DNA of 64,000 nt from Cyanobacteria bacterium FACHB-DQ100 (GCA_014695195.1 JACJNW010000037.1:146425-210424); one strand, 5' to 3'; positions 33,816-43,151 are shown, counted from the stretch's first letter. The notes: a model not told the origin generated them from the letters alone. A program made the numbers and translations.

Positions 33816-33929
33816 CTCTCGAAACTCCCTATCAGCAAGCTCTCTATCGTTTGACTGTGATTTCGCTTGAAATCGTATCACGCGAAAAATATCGAGTCAA
33901 ACAAATCCGATAGTTTTTGTCGGGATTGC

Positions 33930-34187
33930 TCAACCACCGCTCACAGGCGGGATTAGAACGATTTCATCGCCGTTTTGGACGATCGTCTCTGCGGAAACAA
34001 ATTCCAAATTTATGCCAAATTGAGTAATACCCTTGAGCGGCGCAAGCTGAGGACGATCGTACAGAATGCGATCGCACACCTGCTCAACGCTCACGCCTTG
34101 AGGCAATTCTAGGGTTAGTTCTGGCACTCCGTAAGCATCCTGATACGCCGCAAATAGCTTTACGGTCACGGTAATTGAGTCAGACAT
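33930..34187 (-). CDS. MoaD-like molybdopterin synthase small subunit/sulfur carrier
   Basis: The protein is 85 aa: MSDSITVTVKLFAAYQDAYG, LPQGVSVEQVCDRIL and the ending NGDEIVLIPPVSGG. This is a textbook MoaD shape, with the FAAYQDAYG segment and terminal Gly-Gly. It probably donates sulfur to molybdopterin precursor Z with MoaE, which is not in this window. It lies 114 bp upstream of thrC on the same strand and differs clearly in sequence from the MoaD-like protein downstream of thrC. Confidence 0.9.
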   Translation of the reverse strand: MSDSITVTVKLFAAYQDAYGVPELTLELPQGVSVEQVCDRILYDRPQLAPLKGITQFGINLEFVSAETIVQNGDEIVLIPPVSGG

Positions 34188-34268
34188 CTTCGGTAAAATT
34201 CAACATGTTTGTTCAAAATTAGGCGAAAAAGATCACTCTAAAGAAAAACGATCGCGCCTCCTCTGAGT

Positions 34269-36224
34269 ATGACGTACTGTATTAACCCTGACTGCCCCCA
34301 GCCTCAGAATCCAGATCGCCTTGAACGCTGTCAGAGTTGCGGCACTCTGATGAAACTCAGAGGACGTTATTGCGTTGTGCAACCGCTCGGACGAGGCGGA
34401 TTTGGCAAGACTTTTTTAGCGATCGATGAAGATCGCTTAGGAACTCGCTGCGTAATTAAACAGTTTTTGCCGCAGAGCAAAGGAACCAAGGCGCTGAACA
34501 AAGCGATTCAACTGTTTGAACAAGAAGCCGTCCGACTCCATGAACTCGGAGAGCATCCCCACATTCCCACACTCTTGGCTTATTTTGAGCAGGAACAGCG
34601 CCTCTATTTGGTGCAGCAGTACATTGAGGGGGCGACTCTGGCGCAAGAACTAGCCCAAACTGGGGTCTTCAACGAACAAAAGATTCGAGAAGTGTTAGTG
34701 CGGCTGTTGCCGATTTTGAAATTTGTTCACGATCGCAATGTGATTCATCGTGACATTACACCTGCCAATATTATTCGCCGCAAGCTAGACGGACGATTAG
34801 TGCTGATTGATTTCGGCGTTGCCAAGGTGTTGCCGGAGACGGATGCGATTCAGCCCGGAACCAGAATCGGAACAGAAGGCTATGCCCCCGTCGAACAACT
34901 GCGAAACGGCAAAGCTTATCCTGCAAGCGATTTATACAGCTTAGGTGCAACTTGTATCTACTTACTCACTCAAGTCAGACCTGAAAAACTGCATGATCCA
35001 ATATCGGGGCGCTGGCTTTGGCGCGAACACCTGGAGCGGCGCGGCGGTGGCATTAGCCAAAGGATCGGGCAAATTCTCGATCGCTTGCTCAGGGATCTAG
35101 TGAGCGAACGGTATCAAACTGCCGATGAAGCGATGCATGACCTAAGAATGGCATTATCTACGCCTGCGGTTGGTGCAATGAGGGAGTTTGAAAGCAACGA
35201 GGTGACAGCGCCAGTCCTCGCAACACAGCCGCCGGAGTTGCGCCCTTCGCGACCGAGCATTCCGCCTCCGCCCTCGATACCCACGAGCGCCGCCCGCTAT
35301 GTTTCAAAGAGTTCACAGCCGCGAAAATGTCTCTACACCTTGAGCGGTCACAGCACTTGGGTGATATCACTCGCGGTTAGTCCAGACCAACGCACGTTAG
35401 TCAGCGGGAGTTTAGACGATCGCATTTTCATGTGGGATGCAAGCACAGGAGAACGGTTAGGCACGTTCATCGGTCATACAAAATCGGTGAATTCGCTTGC
35501 GTTTAGTCCTGATGGGAGGCGATTGGTCAGTTGTAGCGATGATGATTCGATTAAGATTTGGGACTTACCCAGTGGTGAGTTAATCCGATCGCTCTGCGGT
35601 CATTTGCGCGATGTGAACGCGATCTCGCTGAGTCCCGATGGACAGTTTTTCGTCAGTGGTAGTGAGGATCGCACCGTTTGCGTTTGGCGATTGCAGACTG
35701 GGGAACTGCTGCAAAGCTTCACTACGTCAGGGATGGTGCGATCGGTAGCGGTTAGCCCAAACGGTCAAATTGTTGCCAGTGGTGGGCTGGATAATCAAAT
35801 TAGGCTGTGGAGTTTGAGGACAGGTCAGCAGATTCGGACATTAAGCGGACATCAAAATTCCATTATGTCGATCGCGCTCAATCCGCAAGGCGATCGTCTT
35901 GTAAGTGCGAGTAAAGACAAAACAATCCGGATTTGGGAGCCGAATTCTGGAGAACTGCTGCAAACCTTGACCGGACATTTCGATATTGTTTGCACGATCG
36001 CGATTAGTCCCGATGGCAAGACCTTGATTAGCGGCAGCAATGATAAAACGATTAAGCTTTGGAACCTTAGCACTGGAGACCTTCTTTGCACCTTGAGTGA
36101 GCATTCTCAAGCGGTCAATGCGATCGCGATTAGCTCAGACGGCAGGTGGTTCGCTAGTGGTAGTTCAGATAACACTGTAAAAATCTGGCAATTAAGAACG
36201 TTAGAACTTGTTCCACCGCTTTGA
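34269..36224 (+). CDS. Serine/threonine protein kinase with seven WD40 repeats
   Basis: The protein is 651 aa. The N-terminus has a four-Cys zinc-ribbon-like element (CINPDCPQPQ, CQSCG). The kinase domain spans about residues 30-300: glycine loop LGRGGFGKTF, VAIK-equivalent CVIKQF, catalytic HRDITPANI (IT in place of LK, as in many cyanobacterial kinases), and DFGVAK. A Pro-rich linker leads to seven WD40 repeats (about 355-650), each ending in IW/LW/VW and linked by TGE/SGE turns. This is the usual cyanobacterial WD40-kinase architecture for signalling with a protein-docking propeller. It overlaps the convergent hydrolase by 24 bp. Confidence 0.95.
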   Translation: MTYCINPDCPQPQNPDRLERCQSCGTLMKLRGRYCVVQPLGRGGFGKTFLAIDEDRLGTRCVIKQFLPQSKGTKALNKAIQLFEQEAVRLHELGEHPHIPTLLAYFEQEQRLYLVQQYIEGATLAQELAQTGVFNEQKIREVLVRLLPILKFVHDRNVIHRDITPANIIRRKLDGRLVLIDFGVAKVLPETDAIQPGTRIGTEGYAPVEQLRNGKAYPASDLYSLGATCIYLLTQVRPEKLHDPISGRWLWREHLERRGGGISQRIGQILDRLLRDLVSERYQTADEAMHDLRMALSTPAVGAMREFESNEVTAPVLATQPPELRPSRPSIPPPPSIPTSAARYVSKSSQPRKCLYTLSGHSTWVISLAVSPDQRTLVSGSLDDRIFMWDASTGERLGTFIGHTKSVNSLAFSPDGRRLVSCSDDDSIKIWDLPSGELIRSLCGHLRDVNAISLSPDGQFFVSGSEDRTVCVWRLQTGELLQSFTTSGMVRSVAVSPNGQIVASGGLDNQIRLWSLRTGQQIRTLSGHQNSIMSIALNPQGDRLVSASKDKTIRIWEPNSGELLQTLTGHFDIVCTIAISPDGKTLISGSNDKTIKLWNLSTGDLLCTLSEHSQAVNAIAISSDGRWFASGSSDNTVKIWQLRTLELVPPL

Positions 36225-37328
36225 GCTTAGGCAGGACTGACTGAAGGTTTGAATGATGTCTGCAAATCGCGAATTCTGTTCCATTAGCGCCATGTGCCCC
36301 GCTGGAGACAAGACCTCCAATTGTGCTTGAGGGACTTCTCGACTCATACGATCGCTCGCAATCGGTCGAGTTGCAATGTCCGATCGACCTACTACAACTA
36401 AAGTAGGAACTGTTATCTTCGGTAACGTTGCAGTTTCATCAAATCTAAACATTGCCAGAACGCCCCGCGCCAAAATTCCTGGTGGTGCTTTGATACCAAT
36501 TAAACTAGAGAAATTAAGCTGTCCGCGTGTTTCTCTTCCGGTAAAGCCAGAAATTTCTGTGGTTAGCAGGGTCGTACCATTCAAATAACTGAGCCAGCTT
36601 GTCAGATGCAGTAGTGGAGAAAGCACGATCGCAAGATATAGCAAAGGCTCTAGCAGAGGTTTTTGCAGTGCTAGCAATAGTTTACTGAGAATGGTCGTTC
36701 TCAGTGGATTGGTGTAAGTTCCATCTACCAAGATCAAGCCTGCAACTCGTTGTTCAAGTCGCTCTGGAAACAATCGACAGAAGGTGAGCAGAACCATTGC
36801 TCCCATACTATGTCCGAGCAAAATAGCAGGCTGATCTCCTGCTATCTCCAAGACTGCATTCAGATCACGAGCATATTTTTCCAAAGAGTAGTCGCGATTT
36901 TTCGGCTTTTTAGATTGACCCAATCCAGGCAGATCCCACACAATCACGCGAAACTGTTGAGCAAGCTGCTTCTTGGCGTAGTACCACACGGTACTATCAG
37001 GCCCCCAACCGTGCGTCAGAATCAGCGGGGGAGCATGGTCATCTCCATAGAATTCAACTTTAATTTCGCTGCCATCCGGTCGAACTAGGCGTTGAACCTG
37101 GTTGCTGCGGTAAGGTTTAGGTTCATCCCGACCAAGACGACGCAGTAGTAGAACCGGCAAAAAGCCCAAGAATGACCAGAGTAAGAGTCCAATGCCTAGA
37201 TATAACCAGAGATCGTCTTGCCATTCTCCCTCGTACCACTGACGCAGAATGTAACCGCTACCACCCAGTAGAGCAATAGACAGCAAGCCTGCGAACGAGC
37301 GCAGCAGAAAATCGAGGGGCATGAACAT
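36201..37328 (-). CDS. Membrane-anchored alpha/beta hydrolase
   Basis: The protein is 375 aa from ATG 37328 (alternatives GTG 37331 and ATG 37322). Two N-terminal membrane segments (LLRSFAGLLSIALLGGSGYI and LWLYLGIGLLLWSFLGFLPV) precede an alpha/beta hydrolase: LILTHGWGPDSTVW oxyanion region, nucleophile GHSMGAMVLL (Ser near 174), acid in LVVVGRSDIATRP and His in PAGHMALMEQ. Substrate unknown; lipid or ester hydrolysis at the membrane is plausible. Its 3' end overlaps the kinase gene tail-to-tail by 24 bp. Confidence 0.88.
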   Translation of the reverse strand: MFMPLDFLLRSFAGLLSIALLGGSGYILRQWYEGEWQDDLWLYLGIGLLLWSFLGFLPVLLLRRLGRDEPKPYRSNQVQRLVRPDGSEIKVEFYGDDHAPPLILTHGWGPDSTVWYYAKKQLAQQFRVIVWDLPGLGQSKKPKNRDYSLEKYARDLNAVLEIAGDQPAILLGHSMGAMVLLTFCRLFPERLEQRVAGLILVDGTYTNPLRTTILSKLLLALQKPLLEPLLYLAIVLSPLLHLTSWLSYLNGTTLLTTEISGFTGRETRGQLNFSSLIGIKAPPGILARGVLAMFRFDETATLPKITVPTLVVVGRSDIATRPIASDRMSREVPQAQLEVLSPAGHMALMEQNSRFADIIQTFSQSCLSSKRWNKF

Positions 37329-37488
37329 CACAGGGTTACTCTTTAAGAGCAGGGAATTAAACTATGCTGAGATTAGAGCAAAGTTTGAGCTAAGAGTAAC
37401 CCTCTGAGGATAGAATAGCGTCCTCTTAATGTTTTCTAGAAGCCTTACATACTGGATAAGCGGCTATTGACCCTGCTGAAAAATTACA

Positions 37489-38157
37489 TCATTGAGCCAA
37501 AGGGGATTGATCAAAATGAGCCAGCAAATCCGCAGGGCTATCGTAAATCTCGATCGCCTCTGCTAATTGCTCATCCGAAAATCCTCCACTGCGAAATGCA
37601 ATCACTGCTACTCCAGCAGCGTTTGCTGCCTGAATATCATAAGGCGTATCTCCCAACATAATCGCCTCATTCGGCTTCAAATGCCCTTTCTCCAGAGTTA
37701 CCTCAATCAAATCGGGTTCAGGCTTAGAAGCGTCTGCGTCGCTTGAGGTCGTTGCCATATTTTGGTCTAAAAGATCATCAACCTGAGCCGCTTTCAACAA
37801 AACCGAGAGTTCTTCGCTCGTTGCTGAACTAGAAATCACTAATTCATACCCGGACTGTTTTAGCTTTTCGATTAACAGTCTTGAACCATCAGTCGGAGCT
37901 AAATCAGCACCATACTTTTGCATGATCAGTTCTTTGCGTCGATCGGCAATCTCTTTTCCTTCTCCTTCTTCACCAGATAGTGACGACACAATTCGCGGAA
38001 TTAATTGATCTCCGCCCATGCCGATTAAAGGTCGAACTTGATCGAACTCTACATCATATCCATGCTCTGCAAATGCTTCCACATAGGCATGAGCGTGAGC
38101 ATCATTACTATCGACTAATGTACCATCAATATCTAACAGTACGCCTTTTAATAACAT
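37489..38157 (-). CDS. HAD-superfamily phosphatase
   Basis: The protein is 222 aa, with AGGAAG upstream of the ATG. HAD motif I is DIDGTLVDSN, motif II is VISSSATSEE, and motifs III/IV end in EAIMLGDTPYDIQAANAAG. A helical cap of about 65 residues follows motif I, as in beta-phosphoglucomutase/phosphoglycolate phosphatase-like enzymes. It hydrolyses a small phosphate ester; the substrate cannot be inferred. It stands alone between unrelated genes. Confidence 0.9.
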   Translation of the reverse strand: MLLKGVLLDIDGTLVDSNDAHAHAYVEAFAEHGYDVEFDQVRPLIGMGGDQLIPRIVSSLSGEEGEGKEIADRRKELIMQKYGADLAPTDGSRLLIEKLKQSGYELVISSSATSEELSVLLKAAQVDDLLDQNMATTSSDADASKPEPDLIEVTLEKGHLKPNEAIMLGDTPYDIQAANAAGVAVIAFRSGGFSDEQLAEAIEIYDSPADLLAHFDQSPLAQ

Positions 38158-38280
38158 GGTGAAGTCTTCCTGGTGTTAAAGAATTAGTGCTGCGATCGCA
38201 AATACAATCAAGACTTCTCATTCTAGACATTCACAAACTCCCCCAAGTCTGCTTTAAGGCACATCTTAGTCGAGAGATAA

Positions 38281-39498
38281 TCAACGCTCTAACACCTCTA
38301 AAACTGCTTTCGGCAACAATTGATCCTTAAACCAAACAATCCGAGCAGGCGTATCCGAAACCTTCACTCCCGCCTTCTCTAAGTTCAATCGCTCTGACAC
38401 TGCCAGAATCAAATCATCCCGCCCGGATTGGCGCACCTGCGAAAACTTCTTCCGCAAATACTCTGGTCGCCAATAGCCTACAATTTCAACTAAGAATGTC
38501 CTGCCATCAGGATGCACCACCCGAAAATCAGGAATCATCACGCTTCCCGGAATCGGAATTAGATCGACCTCGCGTTCTAATCGCCATTCTGTTTTAGCTT
38601 TGTTCCATCGATCGACAAACCCCGCCTCAAGCAAACTATCATAGGTCTTCCCTGGGGGATAATGGCTGACCAATCCACAGTCGGAATCTAACGCAAATCG
38701 ACCTTGGCGCGTTTTACCCGAATAACTATCATTAACCTGCAACTCAGCAGACAAGCTCCAGCGCGTCACATGCAGTAAAGCTGGAAGTAACTTTGCGATC
38801 GCCAATCCATACCGTGTGGAAGGCTTAAACAAGCTAGTCGGGCCATCGATCGTCAAAGTAAATCCATGATCCGCATCACCTTCAATGTAAGTCATTAACT
38901 GAAACAGCTTCATATACCGGAACAATAGCTTATACTGTCCCGGATCATTGCGATGTGCATTGATTACGAGATGACTTGCTCGATAAAACACCCCTTGCAC
39001 TTGCGATAGATTGTAACGATGGACAAGAGCCTCCGGTGTTGGAGCTTCAAAACTAACTAGGATTTGGTTTTCTGGCAAATCTGCATACAATCCCGACTTG
39101 ACTTGCTCTGGAAAAACTTCAGCGTTCAACTCCTGACTCAGCATCTTTGCAACTTGCCCGATTGTCTGCTCAGTCTCCAACACACTTGGAATTTTTTGTG
39201 CTGACAGGGCAAATACCCGTTCTCTCAGCATCAGTGGGTCAAGTGGACTCACCGTTTCAAACGTACTAAACGCACTATTAAGCAGATGTGCCAAACCGCG
39301 CTTAACTCGATAATCGGTTTCTTCACCCTCGATCGCTTGTAATTGTCGATTCAATTCGCCCCTCGTTCCGTGCTGCGCCTCATGAAACAACGTGATCAAC
39401 TCTTCAGCGATCGACAAAACTTTCTCATCAAGCAGCAATCGCTTGGGGACAATCTCTTCACCATTAAAACGTTGAATCAATAACTCAGTCGGTAACAT
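38281..39498 (-). CDS. DUF790 / Bax1-like nuclease
   Basis: The protein is 405 aa. The start MLPTELLIQRFNGEEIVPKR and the C-terminal region PDFRVVHPDGRTFLVEIVGY (a D...E-x-V PD-(D/E)XK-type core), WRPEYLRKKF and LILAVSERLNL fit DUF790. The archaeal member Bax1 is an endonuclease partner of the XPB helicase in nucleotide excision repair. The expected XPB-type helicase gene is not adjacent in this window; instead a secreted non-specific nuclease lies divergently 75 bp away. A DNA-repair role is inference from the family. Confidence 0.85.
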   Translation of the reverse strand: MLPTELLIQRFNGEEIVPKRLLLDEKVLSIAEELITLFHEAQHGTRGELNRQLQAIEGEETDYRVKRGLAHLLNSAFSTFETVSPLDPLMLRERVFALSAQKIPSVLETEQTIGQVAKMLSQELNAEVFPEQVKSGLYADLPENQILVSFEAPTPEALVHRYNLSQVQGVFYRASHLVINAHRNDPGQYKLLFRYMKLFQLMTYIEGDADHGFTLTIDGPTSLFKPSTRYGLAIAKLLPALLHVTRWSLSAELQVNDSYSGKTRQGRFALDSDCGLVSHYPPGKTYDSLLEAGFVDRWNKAKTEWRLEREVDLIPIPGSVMIPDFRVVHPDGRTFLVEIVGYWRPEYLRKKFSQVRQSGRDDLILAVSERLNLEKAGVKVSDTPARIVWFKDQLLPKAVLEVLER

Positions 39499-39573
39499 AC
39501 TTTTACTATCACAGCAGATCCATCCTACCGCTCAGATTCGCTGCATAATGGGTTCAGAAAGATAAAATACACC

Positions 39574-40434
39574 ATGTTGAAATCTCGCTGGAAAATCTTG
39601 ACGATCGTCGCCCTTCTCGTTGTTACTGTACTGGGCTGTGCTTTTCTACTCAATCGACCTAAAGCACCGATCGGTAGTCAACCGTTACTCCCCCCTATTG
39701 TAGGAAACGTTCACCTCGCAATGGGCATTCCCAGCAAAGCTACACCCGATATTGCCAATGCAAACGACTACCTGATCGCAGATAATACTCGTTCCTACGC
39801 ACTGTCTTACAACAACAGCAAACACATCCCTAACTGGACAAGTTGGCAACTGAATAAAAGCTGGCTTGGCACAGTTCCCCGCTCTAATGATTTTCGCCCT
39901 GATCCGATCCTGCCAAAAGGCTGGTATCAAGTAAAGTCCAGCGACTACAACGGTAGTGGCTACGATCGCGGACACCTCACTCCTTCTGCCGATCGCACTC
40001 GCAATCTGCAAACGAATTCCGCGACCTTTTTCATGACCAACATTCTGCCGCAAACTCCTGATAACAATCGCGATGTGTGGGAAGGTCTAGAAAGCGAGTC
40101 GCGCAGACTGGTCAACACTGGCAAAGAACTTTACATTATTGCCGGTGGGCTGGGCGAAAAAGGGACGATCGGCGCTGAAAAAATTTCCATCCCCGCTTCA
40201 ACCTGGAAAGTGATTGTTGTCATGGATCAACCCAGCTCTAAAGCGGCTGATGTCACAGCTAAAACCAGAGTGATTGCGGTAAATGTTCCGAACATTCAAG
40301 GAATCAAAGATAAAACTTGGCGCGACTATCGCATCAGCGTGGATCAGCTTGAAGCTAAAACGGGATACGACTTCCTCAGCGCTGTTCCAGAAGCAGTACA
40401 ACAAGCGATCGAAAGCAAAGTAGACAATCAATAA
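39574..40434 (+). CDS. Lipoprotein DNA/RNA non-specific endonuclease (NucA-like)
   Basis: The protein is 286 aa. MLKSRWKILTIVALLVVTVL followed by GC22 is a lipobox, so the enzyme is probably membrane-anchored on the outer face of the inner membrane or on the surface. The beta-beta-alpha-metal motif DRGHLTPSADR carries the catalytic His, and the downstream MTNILPQTPDNNRDVWEGLE contains the Mg-binding Asn. It degrades DNA and RNA without sequence preference, perhaps for nutrient scavenging or against incoming DNA. The last 51 bp of the gene, including the stop, are duplicated directly after it. Confidence 0.93.
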   Translation: MLKSRWKILTIVALLVVTVLGCAFLLNRPKAPIGSQPLLPPIVGNVHLAMGIPSKATPDIANANDYLIADNTRSYALSYNNSKHIPNWTSWQLNKSWLGTVPRSNDFRPDPILPKGWYQVKSSDYNGSGYDRGHLTPSADRTRNLQTNSATFFMTNILPQTPDNNRDVWEGLESESRRLVNTGKELYIIAGGLGEKGTIGAEKISIPASTWKVIVVMDQPSSKAADVTAKTRVIAVNVPNIQGIKDKTWRDYRISVDQLEAKTGYDFLSAVPEAVQQAIESKVDNQ

Positions 40435-40485
40435 GTTCTAGAAGCAGTACAACAAGCGATCGGAAGCAAAGTAGACAATCAATAA
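40384..40485 (+). repeat. 51-bp tandem duplication of the nuclease gene 3' end
   Basis: Bases 40384-40434 (the last 16 codons plus TAA) are repeated at 40435-40485 with two substitutions (GTTCCAG/GTTCTAG and CGAAAG/CGGAAG). The second copy lies after the stop codon and is in the same frame, so readthrough would simply add the same 16-residue tail. The near identity points to a recent event. Confidence 0.95.
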
Positions 40486-40511
40486 ATAGTGATTAGAATC
40501 TATAGCCATCC

Positions 40512-40580
40512 GGTTTGAGCTGTGAACGCTAAAAGAAGTAGGGGGTGAAAAGGGAACATCCCCCACTCCACAACTGATCT
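40512..40580 (+). repeat. Dispersed GTTTGAG...GCTAAAAG element with hairpin
   Basis: GTTTGAGCTGTGAACGCTAAAAG is followed by a purine-rich hairpin, AGTAGGGGGT...ATCCCCCACT. The same leader sequence and a similar hairpin occur at 55838-55915, and a partial inverted copy at 43194-43224. All three are intergenic. This copy lies between the nuclease gene and the wzc leader. Confidence 0.7.
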
Positions 40581-40673
40581 AGGTAATTTAAGGTCGCTAT
40601 AGATCAACCGTGATACAGCGCTCATATTCTGTTATCTTCTATACACCAAACTGCGCTGGAAGTATTGCACAAT

Positions 40674-40777
40674 GTAATCTCCGTAGTTTCACCGCTTTCA
40701 GGCTGATCAATTCTTCACTATGCCATAAAGATTCAGTGAAGCAGGTAGACGTGTCTCCGGTGAACCACTTAGATTAC
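40674..40777 (+). promoter_or_regulatory. Candidate structured 5' leader of the Wzc-type kinase gene
   Basis: GTAATCT...TTTCACCG (40674-40694) pairs with CGGTGAACCACTTAGATTAC (40758-40777) with few mismatches, enclosing a second stem CTTCACT (40713-40719) / AGTGAAG (40735-40741). The two-tier fold lies about 130 nt before the start codon on the coding strand. It matches no riboswitch class I can recall by sequence. Confidence 0.45.
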
Positions 40778-40909
40778 GTAATAAGTAAGCCAAAAGTCTT
40801 GTTAGACGCAAGAGTTTTAACTCCTGAACCCGCCCAAATGCTCTCCTCTCGGTCTCATCTATTGCCCAGGTCATGAGCAACCCATTTTTCTAAGTAGAGA
40901 TTCCTCTTT

Positions 40910-43120
40910 ATGACAAGCATAAACATGGAGACAAAGCGCTACTCCGAAGACTTCGATCTTCAAAGCCATTGGCTCGTTCTGAAACGTCGCTGGTTAGTTA
41001 CTGTCGGTGTGTTTGCCGCAACAGTCGGACTCGTTGGACTGGCAACCACCATGCAACGACCGAGCTATGAAGCAAACGGGCGAGTGTTAGTTCAGACAAA
41101 CCGCACCACCTCGCTAACCGGTGTCGGTGAAAAAATCGGAACGCTTGAACCCCTCAGACGCGAAGGTAATCCACTCGATACTCAAGCAGTCGTCGTGATG
41201 TCCTACCCCAATTTGCAGCGCGTAATTGATACGCTGCAACTTAAGAACGGCAAAGGACGATCGATGACTCCTGAAGAACTGGCTCGACGGCTTAAGGTCG
41301 AACCCGTTCCAACTACCGATATTCTCAACGTCAAGTACAACGACGACGACCCAGAGATGGCAGCAAACGTGGTCAACTTGATCATGAAAGCCTACATCGA
41401 CAGCAACCTTAAAACCAACCAGGAAGAAGCCACCAAAGCAGGTGGTTTTATCGAAAATCAGCTTCCTGCTGCACAAGAAGAACTGAACAAAGCTTCTGAA
41501 GCCCTACGCAACTTTAGAACCCGCAATGGCATTGTCGATTTAGAGCGCGAGTCGGCTGCAAACATTGCCTCAGCCGCAACCCTTCAAGATCAGTTAAGCC
41601 AAGCGCGGGCACAGCTTGCCGATGTCGCTCGGCAAGAGCAAGCGGTTGTGAATCAATTAGGACTTAGCCTCGATCAAGCTATCAACCTTGCCTCTCTCAG
41701 CCAATCCGCAGGCGTTCAAGAAGTTCTTAGCCAACTTCAGCAGGTTGAAACTCGTCTCGTTACCGAGCAATCCCGATTCAAAGGCACTACGCCGCAAATT
41801 CAAACCTTGCAGCAGCAGCGGGATGACCTCAACGCCCTCCTGCAATCGCGAGTGGTAGAAGCTGTGGGCGCAAATGTGTCTGTTGCTCCGGGAGGGCTGC
41901 AAGTCGGTGATATTAAACGTAACCTTGCTCAAAGCTTGGCACAACTACAGTCTCAGCGCCTCGGTTTAGATAGCCGCATCTCGATGATATCGGGCTTATT
42001 AACCAACTACCGCAGTCGCGCCTTAGAAACTCCAGCCTTAATTAAGCAAGAGGGCGATCTTGTCCGTCAGCAGGAAATTGCGCTGACTGCTTATCAAAAC
42101 CTCAATGCCCGCAAGCAAGAAATTGAGGTCGCAAAAAATCAGCAGGTCGGCAACGCCCGGATTCTGCAAAACGCGCTAGTTCCGACCCAACCCGCCGGAC
42201 AAATGCGCCTGCTCTTGTTGGCATCCGGAGCGATCGTGGGGTTACTGTTAGGCATTGCGGCGGCATTCCTGATCGATGCAATCGACCGATCGCTCAAGAC
42301 AGTGAAAGATGCCGAAGCACAGTATGGCTATACCCTGTTGGGGTTAGTGCCCCGATTTGAAACCAGTGATACTCCGACGATTATCTCGCCGAGCGGTGAT
42401 GATATCTCGCCACGAGTAATCGCGATGACTTCGCCGCGATCGATGATTCATGAAGCCTATCAGATGCTACAAGCGAACCTGAAGTTCATGAGCCTTGATC
42501 GGAAGGTGAAGACGATCGTCGTGAGCAGTGCTGTTCCTAGAGAAGGTAAATCTGAAGTGACGGCGAACCTTGCAGCCACCATGGCGCAATCGGGTCGTAA
42601 GGTGCTGCTCGTCGATGCAGATATGCGGAATCCAACACAGCATCATCTCTGGGGATTAGTGAACTCGGTGGGTTTAAGTAACGTTGTGGTCGATCAAAGC
42701 GAACTGCGACAAGCGGTGAAGCCGATTACGAGCAACCTATCGGTTCTGACTGCGGGTGTAATGCCACCCAATCCACTCGCAATTCTTGATTCTGAGGCGA
42801 TGACTACGTTCCTCGAAACCGTCGCCAAAGACTATGATTATGTCTTGTTCGACACGCCACCGCTTGCGGGCACTGCGGACGCTGCGGTACTGGGCAAGAT
42901 GGCAGACGGAGTTTTGATTGCGGTGCGTCCGGGTGTAGCGGATTCAGCCAGCGTCGCAGCGGCAAAATCGCTGCTCGATCGCTCCGAACCCAACATTCTA
43001 GGACTGGTGGCAAACGGTGTGAATGTACGGTACGAGCCGGACAGCTACTTCTACTACACCAGCCCGCGTGAGCAAGTTTCTGATCGCGGTGAACGGACGC
43101 GATCGGTGTTAACTAGGTAG
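40910..43120 (+). CDS. Wzc-like polysaccharide co-polymerase and BY-type tyrosine kinase
   Basis: The protein is 736 aa (a second ATG lies 5 codons in). The Wzz domain is flanked by membrane helices WLVTVGVFAATVGLVGLA (about 28-45) and LLLLASGAIVGLLLGIAAAF (about 435-455), with a coiled-coil region between. The cytoplasmic kinase has Walker A REGKSEVTANLA, Walker A' VLLVDADMRNP and Walker B YVLFDTPPLAGTADA. The C-terminal tail has a modest tyrosine cluster (YFYYTSPREQ). It controls chain length and export of exopolysaccharide. A structured leader precedes it and a strong terminator follows. The CapD-type gene downstream suits the same pathway. Confidence 0.93.
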   Translation: MTSINMETKRYSEDFDLQSHWLVLKRRWLVTVGVFAATVGLVGLATTMQRPSYEANGRVLVQTNRTTSLTGVGEKIGTLEPLRREGNPLDTQAVVVMSYPNLQRVIDTLQLKNGKGRSMTPEELARRLKVEPVPTTDILNVKYNDDDPEMAANVVNLIMKAYIDSNLKTNQEEATKAGGFIENQLPAAQEELNKASEALRNFRTRNGIVDLERESAANIASAATLQDQLSQARAQLADVARQEQAVVNQLGLSLDQAINLASLSQSAGVQEVLSQLQQVETRLVTEQSRFKGTTPQIQTLQQQRDDLNALLQSRVVEAVGANVSVAPGGLQVGDIKRNLAQSLAQLQSQRLGLDSRISMISGLLTNYRSRALETPALIKQEGDLVRQQEIALTAYQNLNARKQEIEVAKNQQVGNARILQNALVPTQPAGQMRLLLLASGAIVGLLLGIAAAFLIDAIDRSLKTVKDAEAQYGYTLLGLVPRFETSDTPTIISPSGDDISPRVIAMTSPRSMIHEAYQMLQANLKFMSLDRKVKTIVVSSAVPREGKSEVTANLAATMAQSGRKVLLVDADMRNPTQHHLWGLVNSVGLSNVVVDQSELRQAVKPITSNLSVLTAGVMPPNPLAILDSEAMTTFLETVAKDYDYVLFDTPPLAGTADAAVLGKMADGVLIAVRPGVADSASVAAAKSLLDRSEPNILGLVANGVNVRYEPDSYFYYTSPREQVSDRGERTRSVLTR

Positions 43121-43151
43121 CCCCCAAATCAGTTTGCTGTAAAGAGGAACT

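Noticed and set aside
40610..40876. 88-codon ORF before the wzc-like gene
   Set aside because: Composition is not protein-like and it coincides with the paired leader structure.
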